Shown one piece after another: positions 1 to 9,164 of a stretch of 64,000 nt of DNA. The notes below the pieces were generated by a model. The model was given only the letters and a program-made list of their open reading frames with translations, did not search any database and was not told the origin of the DNA. Made by a program: the position numbers and the translations under genes. Within the stretch, counting starts at the first letter, position 1. The number at the start of each line of letters is the position of its first letter. The stretch comes from CAZMSD01 sp964568855 (GTDB lineage Bacteria > CAIWAD01). The stretch covers positions 22,686 through 86,685 of the forward strand of contig CAZMSD010000013.1 in assembly GCA_964568855.1 (NCBI GenBank), written 5' to 3'.

Positions 1-1
1 G

Positions 2-811
2 GCCCGCATGTGGGGCGAGCTGCTGGGGAAGATCCGACGGGGCGAGGATCCCTGGTTCCTGGTGGACGAGATGATCGAACTCGAGGAGCGCCGCGGCCTG
101 CTGTCCACCTTCCTGTTTCTGGCCGAGAGCCGGGACCACCGGACCTTTCGTTATCACCTCGACCGTCCACAGGTGCGGGCGCTGCTGGAGCGTGTACGCG
201 AGCGGGGACGGGAACTGGCCCTGCATGCGGGCTGGGGCAGCCTGGGCCGGCGCGACCGCCTGCAGGACGAGAAAGTGCTGCTGGAGCGGCTCTGCGGCGG
301 TCCGGTGAGTTCCGTGCGCCAGCACTGGCTGCGCTTCGACCGGGAATGCACCTGGACGGACCAGTCGCTGGCCGGCTTCTCGGCCGATTCCAGCCTGGGT
401 TGGAACGACCGCTGCGGCTTCCGCGCAGGGACCAGCCTGCCCTTCCGTCCCTGGGACTTGCGCGAGCGTCGCGCCGGAGGGCTGCTCGAACTGCCCCTGT
501 CGCTGATGGACAGCCAGCTCTACGACGAGCAGGGCCTGGATCCCGAGGCGGCCCGCGCCCGCAGCGAGGCCTTGCTCGAGGTGGTGCGCCGGACCGGTGG
601 GCTGCTGACCGTCAACTGGCACCCGCATACGCTCTGCCGGGAGGATTTCCCCGGGCGCGCCGGGCACTACGAAGACCTGCTCGCCCTGCTGGTGGACGGC
701 CAGGCCCACGTGGACGGCATCGGGGGCATCGCCGAGCACTGGACCCGGCGCGAGTATTACCGCCGCGGCGAGAGCGGCTCCGGGCTGAAGGCGATGGAAC
801 ACCGAGGCTGA
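2..811 (+). CDS. polysaccharide deacetylase-like protein (5' partial)
   Basis: The reading frame is open to the left edge, so the N-terminus lies outside the window; the first in-window ATG is at 8. The visible part resembles the C-terminal half of NodB/CE4-like polysaccharide deacetylase-family proteins found in surface-polysaccharide loci. It has an ALHAGWGS block after a helix, a QHWLRF strand, GFSADSSLGW and GFRAGTSLPFRPWD segments, and a late NWHPH motif. The family normally removes acetyl groups from carbohydrate, but I cannot see the metal-binding Asp/His set, so activity is not shown. Six bases separate it from the GT4 gene, and together with GT4 and GT2 it looks like the end of a polysaccharide operon. 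Family assignment is fairly sure; substrate is unknown. Confidence 0.7.
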   Translation, partial: ARMWGELLGKIRRGEDPWFLVDEMIELEERRGLLSTFLFLAESRDHRTFRYHLDRPQVRALLERVRERGRELALHAGWGSLGRRDRLQDEKVLLERLCGGPVSSVRQHWLRFDRECTWTDQSLAGFSADSSLGWNDRCGFRAGTSLPFRPWDLRERRAGGLLELPLSLMDSQLYDEQGLDPEAARARSEALLEVVRRTGGLLTVNWHPHTLCREDFPGRAGHYEDLLALLVDGQAHVDGIGGIAEHWTRREYYRRGESGSGLKAMEHRG

Positions 812-817
812 GTCGCC

Positions 818-2005
818 ATGCGCATTCTGGTGGGCATCCTCTCCGAGCTTTCGCACGAGCTGAGGCTCGAGCGGATGGCCTCCAGCCTGGAAGCCGCGGG
901 CCACGAAGTCTCTGTCACCTGGGTGGACAACGGAACCTGGCCGCGTTCTTCCTTCTGGAACACGCGACCCCTGCACCGGCTGCCCAATCCCCGCAGTGGA
1001 AGGCGCAAGCGTTACTTCCTGCGCTTCATGCGGCAGTTCGCCGGATTGCTTCGCCGGGAACGGCCGCAGGCGGTGCTCGCCGTGGACCCGCCGGCGCTGC
1101 TGCCCGCCGCGCTGCTCAAGCCCCGGCTGGGCTTCCGGCTGGTCTACGACAGCCGCGAGTATTACACGGAGCTGCCCAGCATCCGGGACCGCGTTCTGGT
1201 CAGCGGATTCTGGAGGATGGGGGAGGGCCTGGGCCTGCGGCGCTGCGAGTCCGCCTTCAGCGTCTGCGCCTCCATCGCCCGCGAGCTGGAGCGACTCTAC
1301 GGCGTGGACGGGCTGGGCGTGATACGCAACCTGCCGCGGCTGGGTCCGCACCGCGCGAAAATCGGCCGCCCCGAGTCGCCCACCGAACGAAGCGAGCGGC
1401 GCCGGACGCTCCGCGAACTCGTCCCGGAACTGGGCGAGAGTCCCGTGGTGCTCTACCAGGGCGGATTCTGGCGGGGCTACGATTTCCGGCCCCTGATGGA
1501 GGCCCTGGGCGCCGTCGAATCCGGTGATACAGAGGCTCCGGGGCTGGTGCTGCTGGGCGACGGTCCCGGCAGGGCGGAGCACCTGGAATACGCCGGGCGC
1601 CTGCCCTGGGCGGAGCGGATCCACTTCCCCGGCAAGGTGCCCGCCGATCGGCTTTCCGCCTTGACGAGGGGCGCCGACCTGGGCACGGTGCTGGTTCCCG
1701 ACCGGGGATTGTCCTACCGGTTCCTGTTGCCCAACAAGCTCTTCGAGTATGTCCAGGCCGGCCTGCCCCTCCTGGTGAGCCCGCTGCCCGAACTCTCCGC
1801 GGTGGTCCTGGGCCGCGGGATCGGTCTCACGGCCGACCCCGCGGACGCGGATTCCATCGCCCGCGCCCTGGAGCGCCTGCTGGAACCGGGCTGGAAGGAG
1901 GACCGCGGGGAGGCCCTGCGCGGAGCCGCCCTGGACCTGTGCTGGGAGAACGAAGAGGAGCTGTTTCTGGAACATTTCGACGGGAGCCGATGGAATACAG
2001 CCTGA
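818..2005 (+). CDS. glycosyltransferase, GT4-like fold (GT-B)
   Basis: This 395-residue protein should transfer a sugar from a nucleotide donor during surface-polysaccharide synthesis at the cytoplasmic face of the membrane. The N-terminal Rossmann half begins MRILVGILSELSHELRLERM, and the linker region carries VLYQGGFWRGYDFRPL, the usual start of the second GT-B domain. A VLLGDGP strand and LFEYVQAGLPLLVSPLPEL follow; that Glu-containing loop normally contacts the donor nucleotide. Length is typical for the family. It starts 6 bases after the deacetylase-like gene and its last 16 bases overlap the GT2 gene, so the three are probably translated together. Donor and acceptor cannot be read from the sequence. 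Confidence 0.85.
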   Translation: MRILVGILSELSHELRLERMASSLEAAGHEVSVTWVDNGTWPRSSFWNTRPLHRLPNPRSGRRKRYFLRFMRQFAGLLRRERPQAVLAVDPPALLPAALLKPRLGFRLVYDSREYYTELPSIRDRVLVSGFWRMGEGLGLRRCESAFSVCASIARELERLYGVDGLGVIRNLPRLGPHRAKIGRPESPTERSERRRTLRELVPELGESPVVLYQGGFWRGYDFRPLMEALGAVESGDTEAPGLVLLGDGPGRAEHLEYAGRLPWAERIHFPGKVPADRLSALTRGADLGTVLVPDRGLSYRFLLPNKLFEYVQAGLPLLVSPLPELSAVVLGRGIGLTADPADADSIARALERLLEPGWKEDRGEALRGAALDLCWENEEELFLEHFDGSRWNTA

Positions 2006-3066
2006 TCATCCCCAGCTACAACGACGCGGCCAAGCTCCTGCGCTGCCTGCGCAGCCTGCGGGCCCTCGACCCGCCAACGGGGGACTGGGAGGTGCTGGTG
2101 TCCATCGACGGTTCCACCGACGGCACGCGCGAGATGCTGGACCTGGCCTGCGGCCGGCGCCCCGGGGAAGCACCCGCGCGGGAACCGATCGAACCGCGTG
2201 ATACGGACGGCCAGTCCGACGCCGGGCCGCGGATCACACGCGGCGAGCTGGCGGAACTGCCGCTGCGCGTGCTGGATTCGCGCGAGAACCGCGGCCGCAG
2301 CGCCGCACGAAACGCCGCCCTTAAGACCGCCGGTGGAGAGTGGCTGCTTTTCCTGGACGCCGACCTGCGGGTCGAGGCGGACTGGGTGGCGCGCCTGCGG
2401 GATGTCCAGGCGAGCGAGCGGGTGGTGGCCGTGGGCCGCATGGCCTACGAGATCCTGGATCCGGCTGGACGCGCCCTGCCCCTCAGGCGCTATCAGAACT
2501 ACCTTCAGACGCGCGGTCCCTGGAAATATCGCCGTCGGGAGGAGATGCCGGCGCGCTATTTCTACACCTGCAACTCCTGCGTCCACCGCGGGTTGCTCGA
2601 GCGCGCGGGCGGCTTCGACGAGCGCATGCGCATCTGGGGCGGCGAGGACATCGACATGGGGATCCGTCTGGGCCAGGCCGGTGCGAAAATGGTCTTCAGT
2701 CCGCAAGCTCGCGCCTGGCACGCCCAGGAACGCAGCTTCCGCGCCCACTGCCGGAACCTCGAGCGCTTCGGCCGCAAGGTCCTGCCCCTGCTGCTTAAGA
2801 AACATCCCTGGCTGCGGGAGGAACTGCGGCTGGACCGCCTGCTTCCCGCGGAGGCCGGCGGGCGGCCCAGCCAACTGCTGCGCCTGCTGAGCGGGCTGCG
2901 GGTCGAGCGGCTGATGCTGGCCTGGGAGGAGCTGAGCAACGGGCTCTTCTTCACGGACCGGCTCTACGACCTGACGGTTTTCCTGCATTATGCCGGCGGA
3001 TATGTTGAATTCAGTGGAAAGAACCAGGGCGGCGGTGTGCCTCCAGCAGAGGATCAACAATCGTGA
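1990..3066 (+). CDS. glycosyltransferase family 2
   Basis: The protein has 358 residues and a GT-A fold. I start it at the ATG at 1990, because MEYSLIIPSYNDAAKLL is the standard GT2 N-terminus; an in-frame ATG at 1939 would add 17 residues that do not fit the family. Visible motifs are VLVSIDGSTDGT, the metal-binding DAD in LLFLDADLRVE, and GGFDERMRIWGGEDIDMGIRL, whose ED pair is typical of the GT2_7 subgroup with the acid/base in that position. It contains an insertion of roughly 40 residues before RNAALKTAGG. It overlaps the GT4 gene by 16 bases and folD by 4 (GTGA), so it bridges the polysaccharide genes and the housekeeping genes. Confidence 0.85.
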   Translation: MEYSLIIPSYNDAAKLLRCLRSLRALDPPTGDWEVLVSIDGSTDGTREMLDLACGRRPGEAPAREPIEPRDTDGQSDAGPRITRGELAELPLRVLDSRENRGRSAARNAALKTAGGEWLLFLDADLRVEADWVARLRDVQASERVVAVGRMAYEILDPAGRALPLRRYQNYLQTRGPWKYRRREEMPARYFYTCNSCVHRGLLERAGGFDERMRIWGGEDIDMGIRLGQAGAKMVFSPQARAWHAQERSFRAHCRNLERFGRKVLPLLLKKHPWLREELRLDRLLPAEAGGRPSQLLRLLSGLRVERLMLAWEELSNGLFFTDRLYDLTVFLHYAGGYVEFSGKNQGGGVPPAEDQQS

Positions 3067-3959
3067 ACTTGATCGACGGCGCGGCCATCGCGGCCCGGAT
3101 CCGGGATGAAGTCAAGGAAGAGGTCGATACCCTGGTCCAACGGGCGGGGAGGCCGCCCGGCCTCGCCGCAGTCCTGGTGGGCGAGGACCCCGCCAGCCGG
3201 ATCTACGTCAGAAGCAAACGCCGGGCCTGCGCCAGGGCGGGCATCCACAGCCGGGTGGAGAAGCTTCCAGCGGACACTTCCCGTGACACGCTGCTCGAGC
3301 TCGTCGACGACCTGAACGCCGATCCCGCCGTGGACGGTGTGCTCGTCCAACTGCCTCTTCCTGAGGCCTTCGACGAACAGGAAGTGCTGGAGCGCATCGA
3401 TCCCGCCAAGGACGTGGACGGTTTTCACCCGGTCAACGTGGGCAAGACCCTGATCGGCCTGCCCGAGGCCTTCGTGCCGGCCACTCCGGCCGGGATCCGC
3501 GAGCTGCTGCTGCGCGCGGGCGTGGAGACCGCGGGCCGCCACGCGGTGATCGTGGGCCGCTCGAACATCGTGGGCAAGCCCCTGGCCAGTCTGCTGGTGC
3601 AGAAGGCGCGGGGCGCCGACTGCACGGTCACGGTGTGTCACAGCCGAACCCGCGATCTTCCCGGAATCTGCCGCAGCGCGGACATCCTGGTGGCCGCCAT
3701 CGGCAGGGCCGGCTTCGTCACGGCGGAGATGGTACGCGAGGGCGCGGTGGTTATCGACGTGGGCATCAACCGCGTCGAGGACCCCGGTGCCGAGCGTGGC
3801 TACCGGCTGGCGGGGGACGTGGCCTTCGAGGAGGTGGCGCCCCGCTGCGCGGCCATCACGCCGGTTCCCGGCGGGGTGGGACCGATGACCATTGCCATGC
3901 TGCTGAGGAACACGCTGCTCAGCGCCCGGCGCCGCACCGGCGACCGGGGAGCGGCGTGA
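3063..3959 (+). CDS. folD: bifunctional methylenetetrahydrofolate dehydrogenase/methenyltetrahydrofolate cyclohydrolase FolD
   Basis: FolD interconverts 5,10-methylene-, 5,10-methenyl- and 10-formyl-tetrahydrofolate in the cytoplasm, feeding purine, formyl-Met and one-carbon metabolism. The 298-residue length is normal. Signature blocks are present: YVRSKRRACARAGI carries the catalytic Tyr/Lys pair, followed by VDGVLVQLPLP, DVDGFHPVNVGKTLIG, VIVGRSNIVGKPLASLLV for NADP binding, and ITPVPGGVGPMTIAMLL. The usual PCTP motif reads PATP, a mild deviation. The GTG start at 3063 overlaps the GT2 stop as GTGA. The next gene, ddl, follows within 20 bases, so the run looks co-transcribed. Confidence 0.95.
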   Translation: MNLIDGAAIAARIRDEVKEEVDTLVQRAGRPPGLAAVLVGEDPASRIYVRSKRRACARAGIHSRVEKLPADTSRDTLLELVDDLNADPAVDGVLVQLPLPEAFDEQEVLERIDPAKDVDGFHPVNVGKTLIGLPEAFVPATPAGIRELLLRAGVETAGRHAVIVGRSNIVGKPLASLLVQKARGADCTVTVCHSRTRDLPGICRSADILVAAIGRAGFVTAEMVREGAVVIDVGINRVEDPGAERGYRLAGDVAFEEVAPRCAAITPVPGGVGPMTIAMLLRNTLLSARRRTGDRGAA

Positions 3960-3976
3960 CACAGCGGGAGAAGCAC

Positions 3977-5056
3977 ATGAAGCACGGACAGAAAATCCTG
4001 CTCCTGCTGGGAGGCGAATCGGGCGAGCGGGAGGTCTCCTGCGCCACGGGCGAGGCCTGCGCGGAGGCCCTGCGCGACCTTGGCTACGCGGTCCGGATGG
4101 CCGACCCGCTGGATCCCGCGGGCGCCCGCGAACCCGGCGGTCCGCCCTTCGGCGAGGGAATCCGCGACGAGGAACCGGGTCTGCGCGCCTTCACCGCCGG
4201 GCACATGGCCGGATTGCTGAACCTGCTGCGGGAAGAGGATCCGGAGCTGGTCTTTAACTGCCTGCACGGGGGTTTCGGCGAGGACGGGCGCCTGGCCGCG
4301 CTGCTCGAGATGCTGGACCTGCCGCAGACCGGCTCGCCCAGCCTGGCCAGCGCCCTGGCCATGGACAAGGCGCGCAGCAAGCAGCTGATGCTGATGCTCG
4401 GTATTCCCACCGCAGACTGGCTGCTGCTGCCGGCCCTCGAAGGAAGCGCTGTTCCTGACAACCTGCCCTGCTGGCCCGTCCGGCCCGGCGCGCTGTCGTG
4501 CGACGCAGCCGCGGAAGCCGATCCGGAGCGGCTCGTCGAGCGCTTCGGGCTACCGCTGGTGATCAAACCCAACCGCATGGGCTCCAGCGTGGGCGTGGAA
4601 GTGGTCGAGGATGCCCCCGGGGTGGCCGGGGCGATCGAGGCCGTAAGGAAGCTGGGAGAGGAAGTGCTGATCGAGACCTTCCTGCCGGGAAAGGAGATCA
4701 CCGTGGCCTGGCTGGCCGGCCGCAGCCTGCCCGTGGTGGAGATCCGGCCGCGGGAGGGCTGGTACGACTACAGCCACAAGTACAGCGGCGGCACGGACTA
4801 CGTCTGCCCGGCGGCCCTGCCCGCGGAGCAGGCCGATCGGCTGCTCCGGCAGGCGGGCGACTTCAACCGGTGGCTGGGCTGCAGCGGCGTCACGCGCTGC
4901 GATTTCCGGCTTGACGATCAGGGCCTGGCCTGGTGCCTCGAACTGAACACCACCCCGGGCATGACCTCCACCAGCCTGGTGCCCAAGGCGGCGGCGGCGG
5001 CGGGCATGGATTTTCCCGCCATGCTCGAGCTGCTGGTGGAACAGGCGATGACGTGA
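3977..5056 (+). CDS. ddl: D-alanine--D-alanine ligase
   Basis: The enzyme joins two D-alanines with ATP for peptidoglycan precursor synthesis in the cytoplasm. ATP-grasp hallmarks include CLHGGFGEDGRLAALLEMLD, TGSPSLASALAMDK, LPLVIKPNRMGSSVGVEVV and ELNTTPGMTSTSLVPKAA; KEITVAWLAG is also present. I chose the ATG at 3977, preceded by GGGAG, giving 359 residues. A GTG at 3956 that overlaps the folD stop by 4 bases would add 7 residues and is a real alternative. A somewhat long loop sits near residues 150-170. It lies between folD and pabB, an unremarkable housekeeping cluster with tight spacing. Confidence 0.95.
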   Translation: MKHGQKILLLLGGESGEREVSCATGEACAEALRDLGYAVRMADPLDPAGAREPGGPPFGEGIRDEEPGLRAFTAGHMAGLLNLLREEDPELVFNCLHGGFGEDGRLAALLEMLDLPQTGSPSLASALAMDKARSKQLMLMLGIPTADWLLLPALEGSAVPDNLPCWPVRPGALSCDAAAEADPERLVERFGLPLVIKPNRMGSSVGVEVVEDAPGVAGAIEAVRKLGEEVLIETFLPGKEITVAWLAGRSLPVVEIRPREGWYDYSHKYSGGTDYVCPAALPAEQADRLLRQAGDFNRWLGCSGVTRCDFRLDDQGLAWCLELNTTPGMTSTSLVPKAAAAAGMDFPAMLELLVEQAMT

Positions 5057-5081
5057 TACGCACTCTTCCCTTCCTGGATCC

Positions 5082-6497
5082 ATGAGTCGATCGCGACTCC
5101 GGCCTCCCGAGATTGCCGAGGCATACGCAGGATACGCCGGCCGAGGGCTGCCGCGTGTTCTTTTCGCCCCTTTCGACGGTTTGTGTTACACCGGGTCGCG
5201 GCCCGTGGAAAGTATCACGCTGGTGGACGGCGGATCGAGGGGCGATGTCCTGGAGCACGTCCGGGAGGGCCGTCCGTCCGAGACGGATGTCGATCCGCTG
5301 GAGCTGGTTGAGGAGCGCAGCCGGGCGCTGGGCCTGCCCGCCGCAGGCTGGATCGGCTACGAATACGCTTCGCGGCTGGAGCGCCTGCCCGGAAGCACGC
5401 TGGACGACCTGGGGCTGCCCCTGCTGCGCTTCGACCTCTACGCCGACTACTACCTGCGCGAGCTTAGCGAAACCTGGCCCCTGACCGAGGCTTGCGATGC
5501 CCGCCATGCGGCCGCTTCCGGAGAGGAGTCGCCGGCACGGCGTGTCACATCCGGTACCGCGGGAGTGCCGCGGAACCGCCGGCAGCGTGATGCAGGCGGA
5601 GCCGGCTCCGGTTTCTCCCCGCAGCCCTTCAGAGCGCTTCGGGCACAGTGGCCCGCCGAGCGCTATCGACACGGCGTGGAACGGATCCGCCGCCTGATCC
5701 GCGAGGGCGACCTGTACCAGGTCAACCTGACCCAGCGCTTCCGGGCCGCGCGCGGCCCATCCGCGACGGCCTTGTTTCGGCGACTGCTGAGCAGCCACCC
5801 CGGGGCCTGCTCGGCGCTGCTCGAGTATCCCGAATCATGGGGCCTCCCTCCGGCAGCGAAGCAGGCCGGTACGCAGCTGCTCTCCATTTCGCCCGAGCTC
5901 TTCCTCAGACGAAGAGGGAACCGGATCTGGACGCGGCCCATCAAGGGCACGGCGGGCCGCGATCCGGCCGGCGGGCGGCGGAACCTGGAAGAGCTGCTGG
6001 GCTCCCCCAAGGAACGGGCGGAGCTGGCCATGATCGTGGACCTGCTGCGCAACGACCTGTCCAGGGTCTGCATCCCCGGCAGCGTTGAGGTCGCCGCCTT
6101 TCCGGAACTGCTGGTCCTGCCCTCGCTTTATCACACCTGCGCCACCGTGCGCGGCCGGCTGAGGGCCGGTCTGGGTCTGGGCGACTGCATCCGGGCCGCC
6201 TTTCCCAGCGGCAGCGTCACCGGCTGCCCGCGGATCCGCGCCATGCAGCGCATCGACGAGCTGGAAGACCGGGTCCGGGGGCCCTACACCGGATCCCTCG
6301 GCCTGGTCTTTCCCGACGGCGACTTCGTCTTCAACGTGGCCATCCGCACGGCCCTGGGCACGGCGGAGGGCTGGCTGCTGCAGGCCGGCGGCGGCATCAC
6401 CGTCGACAGCGATCCCCAGGCGGAGTACCTGGAAAGCCTGGAAAAGCTGCGCGCCTTCGACCAGGTCCTGGGATCCGGTCCGTATGTGTGCGGCTGA
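5082..6497 (+). CDS. pabB: aminodeoxychorismate synthase component I
   Basis: PabB converts chorismate to 4-amino-4-deoxychorismate using ammonia from a PabA-type glutaminase, the first step toward the p-aminobenzoate part of folate. The C-terminal chorismate-binding domain is clear: IREGDLYQVNLTQRF, the PIKGT signature that separates PabB from TrpE, MIVDLLRNDLSRVC, and AFPSGSVTGCPRIRAMQRID. At 471 residues the length is normal. A proline/arginine-rich, low-complexity stretch around residues 140-175 looks like an unconserved linker. I see no pabA or pabC in the window. With folD nearby, a folate/one-carbon theme is plausible. TrpE is the main alternative and is less likely because of PIKGT. 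Confidence 0.88.
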   Translation: MSRSRLRPPEIAEAYAGYAGRGLPRVLFAPFDGLCYTGSRPVESITLVDGGSRGDVLEHVREGRPSETDVDPLELVEERSRALGLPAAGWIGYEYASRLERLPGSTLDDLGLPLLRFDLYADYYLRELSETWPLTEACDARHAAASGEESPARRVTSGTAGVPRNRRQRDAGGAGSGFSPQPFRALRAQWPAERYRHGVERIRRLIREGDLYQVNLTQRFRAARGPSATALFRRLLSSHPGACSALLEYPESWGLPPAAKQAGTQLLSISPELFLRRRGNRIWTRPIKGTAGRDPAGGRRNLEELLGSPKERAELAMIVDLLRNDLSRVCIPGSVEVAAFPELLVLPSLYHTCATVRGRLRAGLGLGDCIRAAFPSGSVTGCPRIRAMQRIDELEDRVRGPYTGSLGLVFPDGDFVFNVAIRTALGTAEGWLLQAGGGITVDSDPQAEYLESLEKLRAFDQVLGSGPYVCG

Positions 6498-6796
6498 GCC
6501 CGGCGGTTCCGGATTCCTCGCCCTTTCGCCGCCGACTCGGCGCATCCTTGTCTTCCATCCGATTCCGTATCACCGATTCGGGAGAGTCGGCGCCGAGGCT
6601 CCCGTCCAAAGCTGACGGCGGGTGCCGCGGGTGCCTTCCTTGATCCGCGCAGAGCCTCATGGTACATTACTGTTTATTGTCAGTGATCGTCACACGCTGG
6701 CAGGTTCCGGCACAAGGGCAGGGTTCCGGTTTACCTTGAAGTGTACCTGATCAGGTGCACGCCGCCGATGTGTGAACGAAGAATCGGGAAGCTCCG
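6498..6796 (+). other. intergenic region between pabB and the envelope cluster
   Basis: About 300 bases without a convincing gene. Complementary arms CGCCGACTC (near 6530) and GAGTCGGCG (near 6585) could form a loose stem after pabB but lack a T-tract. Two imperfect copies of CAGGTTCCGG/CAGGGTTCCGG lie near 6700-6730. A near-perfect 20-bp palindrome at 6741-6760 is listed separately. I see no convincing -35/-10 pair. Confidence 0.4.
6741..6760. promoter_or_regulatory. 20-bp palindrome, possible operator
   Basis: The site reads GTGTACCTGATCAGGTGCAC. The central 12 bases ACCTGATCAGGT are a perfect palindrome and the outer arms match apart from one T/G position. It ends 36 bases before the ATG of the first envelope gene. 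Such a compact dyad without a loop fits a dimeric regulator site better than a terminator. The regulator is unknown. Confidence 0.35.
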
Positions 6797-9142
6797 ATGA
6801 TACAGTTCCGCCTTCTGTTCCTGGTCATTCTCGCAGCGGGAATCTCCAGGGCCGCCGACGAATTCAACCACTTCACCTCGGTCGGCGAGATCGGCTTGAC
6901 CATCACCAACTTCGGCGTCATCGGACACGGCTACAATATCGAGGGCCAGCCCTCCTGCCTCTACAAACAGTATTCCGAGCTGGATTTCGAGCAGGTTGAG
7001 CATTTCTCCTACGGCGGCCTGTGGGTGGGCGGCGTGGTGAACGGCGTGGAGCAGGTCAGCACAGGCACGGATGACGGACACCAGTACGTGGGCGAAGGCT
7101 GGGAGTGGAACAACGCGGGCCCGCTTCCCGAATCCATGACCACCCTCGATCCCGAATATCCCGCCTACGGCATTATCACGCGCAGCAGTTTCTGGGACAG
7201 CGAATACTTCAACCCGGAGGCCATCAGCCACCAGGATTTCATCATCGGTTACACCGACACTTCGCGGGTCTTCCTGGACACCGGGGATGAGATAGTCAAC
7301 CACGATCCCCTGGGCCTGAAGGTCCGGCTGAACAGCCACGCCTGGAACTACAGCTATGCCAACGCCTTCGTGATCCTGGATCTTGAGATCTGGAACATCT
7401 CCCGCTTCCATGACCCGGCCGGACAGGGCTGGGACATCGATTCCTGCTACGTGGGCTTCTGGGTCGACGAATCGGTGGGCAACTTCAACCTGGACAATCC
7501 CTACGAACCGGGCGGCAGAATCAACTGGTACGACAACCTGGCCGGCGTGGTGCTCACAGATTCCACCAGCATCGCCCTGGGCGACACCATCAACATGTCC
7601 GTGGGCTACGACGCCGACGGTGACAATGGTTATTCCGAATCTATCCTGGGCTGCCGCTTCCTGGGCGGTTCGGCCCCACGCGTGGCGGATCCGCGGAATC
7701 TCAAGCCCTACGCCAACACCTGGGTCTGGGATACCGCCAGCAACCAGGAATTTCCAGAGTTGTCCTCGCCCAGAAGCGAGTCCGAACGCTTTCACAAGAT
7801 GACCTATACGCCCTCGCTGGACGACGCGGACTTCCCCTACGGGGCCGAGAACACGCGCAGCTGGATGATGCTCTCCAGCGCGGGCTGCTTCGGCACCCTG
7901 GCTCCCCTGGACACGCTGGCCACCCTGCAGGAGTTGCGCCCGGATCTGAGTCCGGAGGAGCTGGCCTCTCTGGCGCATTCCACGGTGATTGCAGTGCTGG
8001 ATTCGGCCTTCAGCCTGAGCGGCGATGAGGCCTTTCCCGACTCGCTGATCCGCCTGGAAAGCCTCAACGCCGTCTTCGTCATCGGCTGCGGCGAGCGGGA
8101 ATTCGTCTTTAACCCGGACCAGTACGCGGGGGCGGAGCACCTGCAGAAGATGTGCAGGAACCTGGTGGCCAACACCAACTGGGCCCAGATCGCCTGGGAC
8201 GGCGAGGACAAGAACCACAACGGCGTCCTGGATCCCGGCGAGGACCTGGACCTGGACGGCGAACTGGACCGCTACCTGCTGCCCATGCCGCCCCCGGGAC
8301 CGCGCCTGCACGTGGATGTGGGCGAGGCCGAGATCATCCTCTACTGGGACGACAGCCCGGAGTATTTCGTGGATCCCATCATCGGCGAGCCGGACTTCGA
8401 GGGCTACCGGGTCTATTCCAGCCTGCGCACGCCCGGAGGGGAGGCTGCGCGCACGCTGGTGGCCCAGTTCGACCTAGAAAACGGGGTCTGGCCCAACACA
8501 GGGCTGGAGGACATCCTGGTCAGGAATTCCCTGGGCATAAATGCCGACAGCGTGGTGATCGACGGGGTCGAGTACCGCTACGCCTTCCACATGGAGAACC
8601 TGCTCAGCGGCCGGCCCAGCGACAACTGGGTGGCGGTCTCGTCATACGACCAGGGAGTTCCGGAGAACAACCTGGCCAGTCTCGAATCGGACGTCAAGGA
8701 GAACTGGGTCTTCGTCTTTCCCGGGGCCGAACCGGACGAACCGGGAGATGCCGAGGACCGCAAACCCGGGATCTATCCGAATCCCTACCGCGGGCATGCC
8801 TCCTGGGACGGACAGGGCCCCTACGAGCGGCTGATCTGGTTCACCAACCTGCCGCGGCGCTGCGAGGTGAGCATATTCACTCTCTCCGGGGACCCGGTGG
8901 ACACCTTCATCCATGACGCGGAGAGCTACCAGGGGGACGACGCGGCGCTGATCCGCGAGCCCCGGGAACGGGTCGCCGCCGGAGTGGGCGAAGGAGGGAA
9001 GTTCGTCTTCTCAGGCGGCGAGCACGCCTGGGACCTGGTGAGCGCCCACAACCAGGCCATCGCCACGGGCCTGTATCTCTTCGCCGTGGAGGATCGCGAT
9101 ACGGGCAAGGTGGAGCTGGGCAAGTTCGCCGTACTGAAGTGA
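6797..9142 (+). CDS. secreted protein with T9SS-like C-terminal domain
   Basis: The 781-residue product starts with a signal peptide (about residues 1-19, MIQFRLLFLVILAAGISRA). The body is rich in Asp, Gly and aromatic residues and contains acidic Ca-binding-like runs, for example ILDPGEDLDLDGELD near residue 485. I recognise no enzyme family. The last ~125 residues begin with IYPNPYRG and end in LGKFAVLK, the pattern of a T9SS type A sorting domain, which directs export across the outer membrane and is normally cleaved. It is the first gene of a six-gene co-directional run with a TonB receptor and PorV/PorQ, so a role in the cell envelope or in substrate capture is inferred only. Confidence 0.75.
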   Translation: MIQFRLLFLVILAAGISRAADEFNHFTSVGEIGLTITNFGVIGHGYNIEGQPSCLYKQYSELDFEQVEHFSYGGLWVGGVVNGVEQVSTGTDDGHQYVGEGWEWNNAGPLPESMTTLDPEYPAYGIITRSSFWDSEYFNPEAISHQDFIIGYTDTSRVFLDTGDEIVNHDPLGLKVRLNSHAWNYSYANAFVILDLEIWNISRFHDPAGQGWDIDSCYVGFWVDESVGNFNLDNPYEPGGRINWYDNLAGVVLTDSTSIALGDTINMSVGYDADGDNGYSESILGCRFLGGSAPRVADPRNLKPYANTWVWDTASNQEFPELSSPRSESERFHKMTYTPSLDDADFPYGAENTRSWMMLSSAGCFGTLAPLDTLATLQELRPDLSPEELASLAHSTVIAVLDSAFSLSGDEAFPDSLIRLESLNAVFVIGCGEREFVFNPDQYAGAEHLQKMCRNLVANTNWAQIAWDGEDKNHNGVLDPGEDLDLDGELDRYLLPMPPPGPRLHVDVGEAEIILYWDDSPEYFVDPIIGEPDFEGYRVYSSLRTPGGEAARTLVAQFDLENGVWPNTGLEDILVRNSLGINADSVVIDGVEYRYAFHMENLLSGRPSDNWVAVSSYDQGVPENNLASLESDVKENWVFVFPGAEPDEPGDAEDRKPGIYPNPYRGHASWDGQGPYERLIWFTNLPRRCEVSIFTLSGDPVDTFIHDAESYQGDDAALIREPRERVAAGVGEGGKFVFSGGEHAWDLVSAHNQAIATGLYLFAVEDRDTGKVELGKFAVLK

Positions 9143-9164
9143 CCAATATCATGAGGACGGAACC

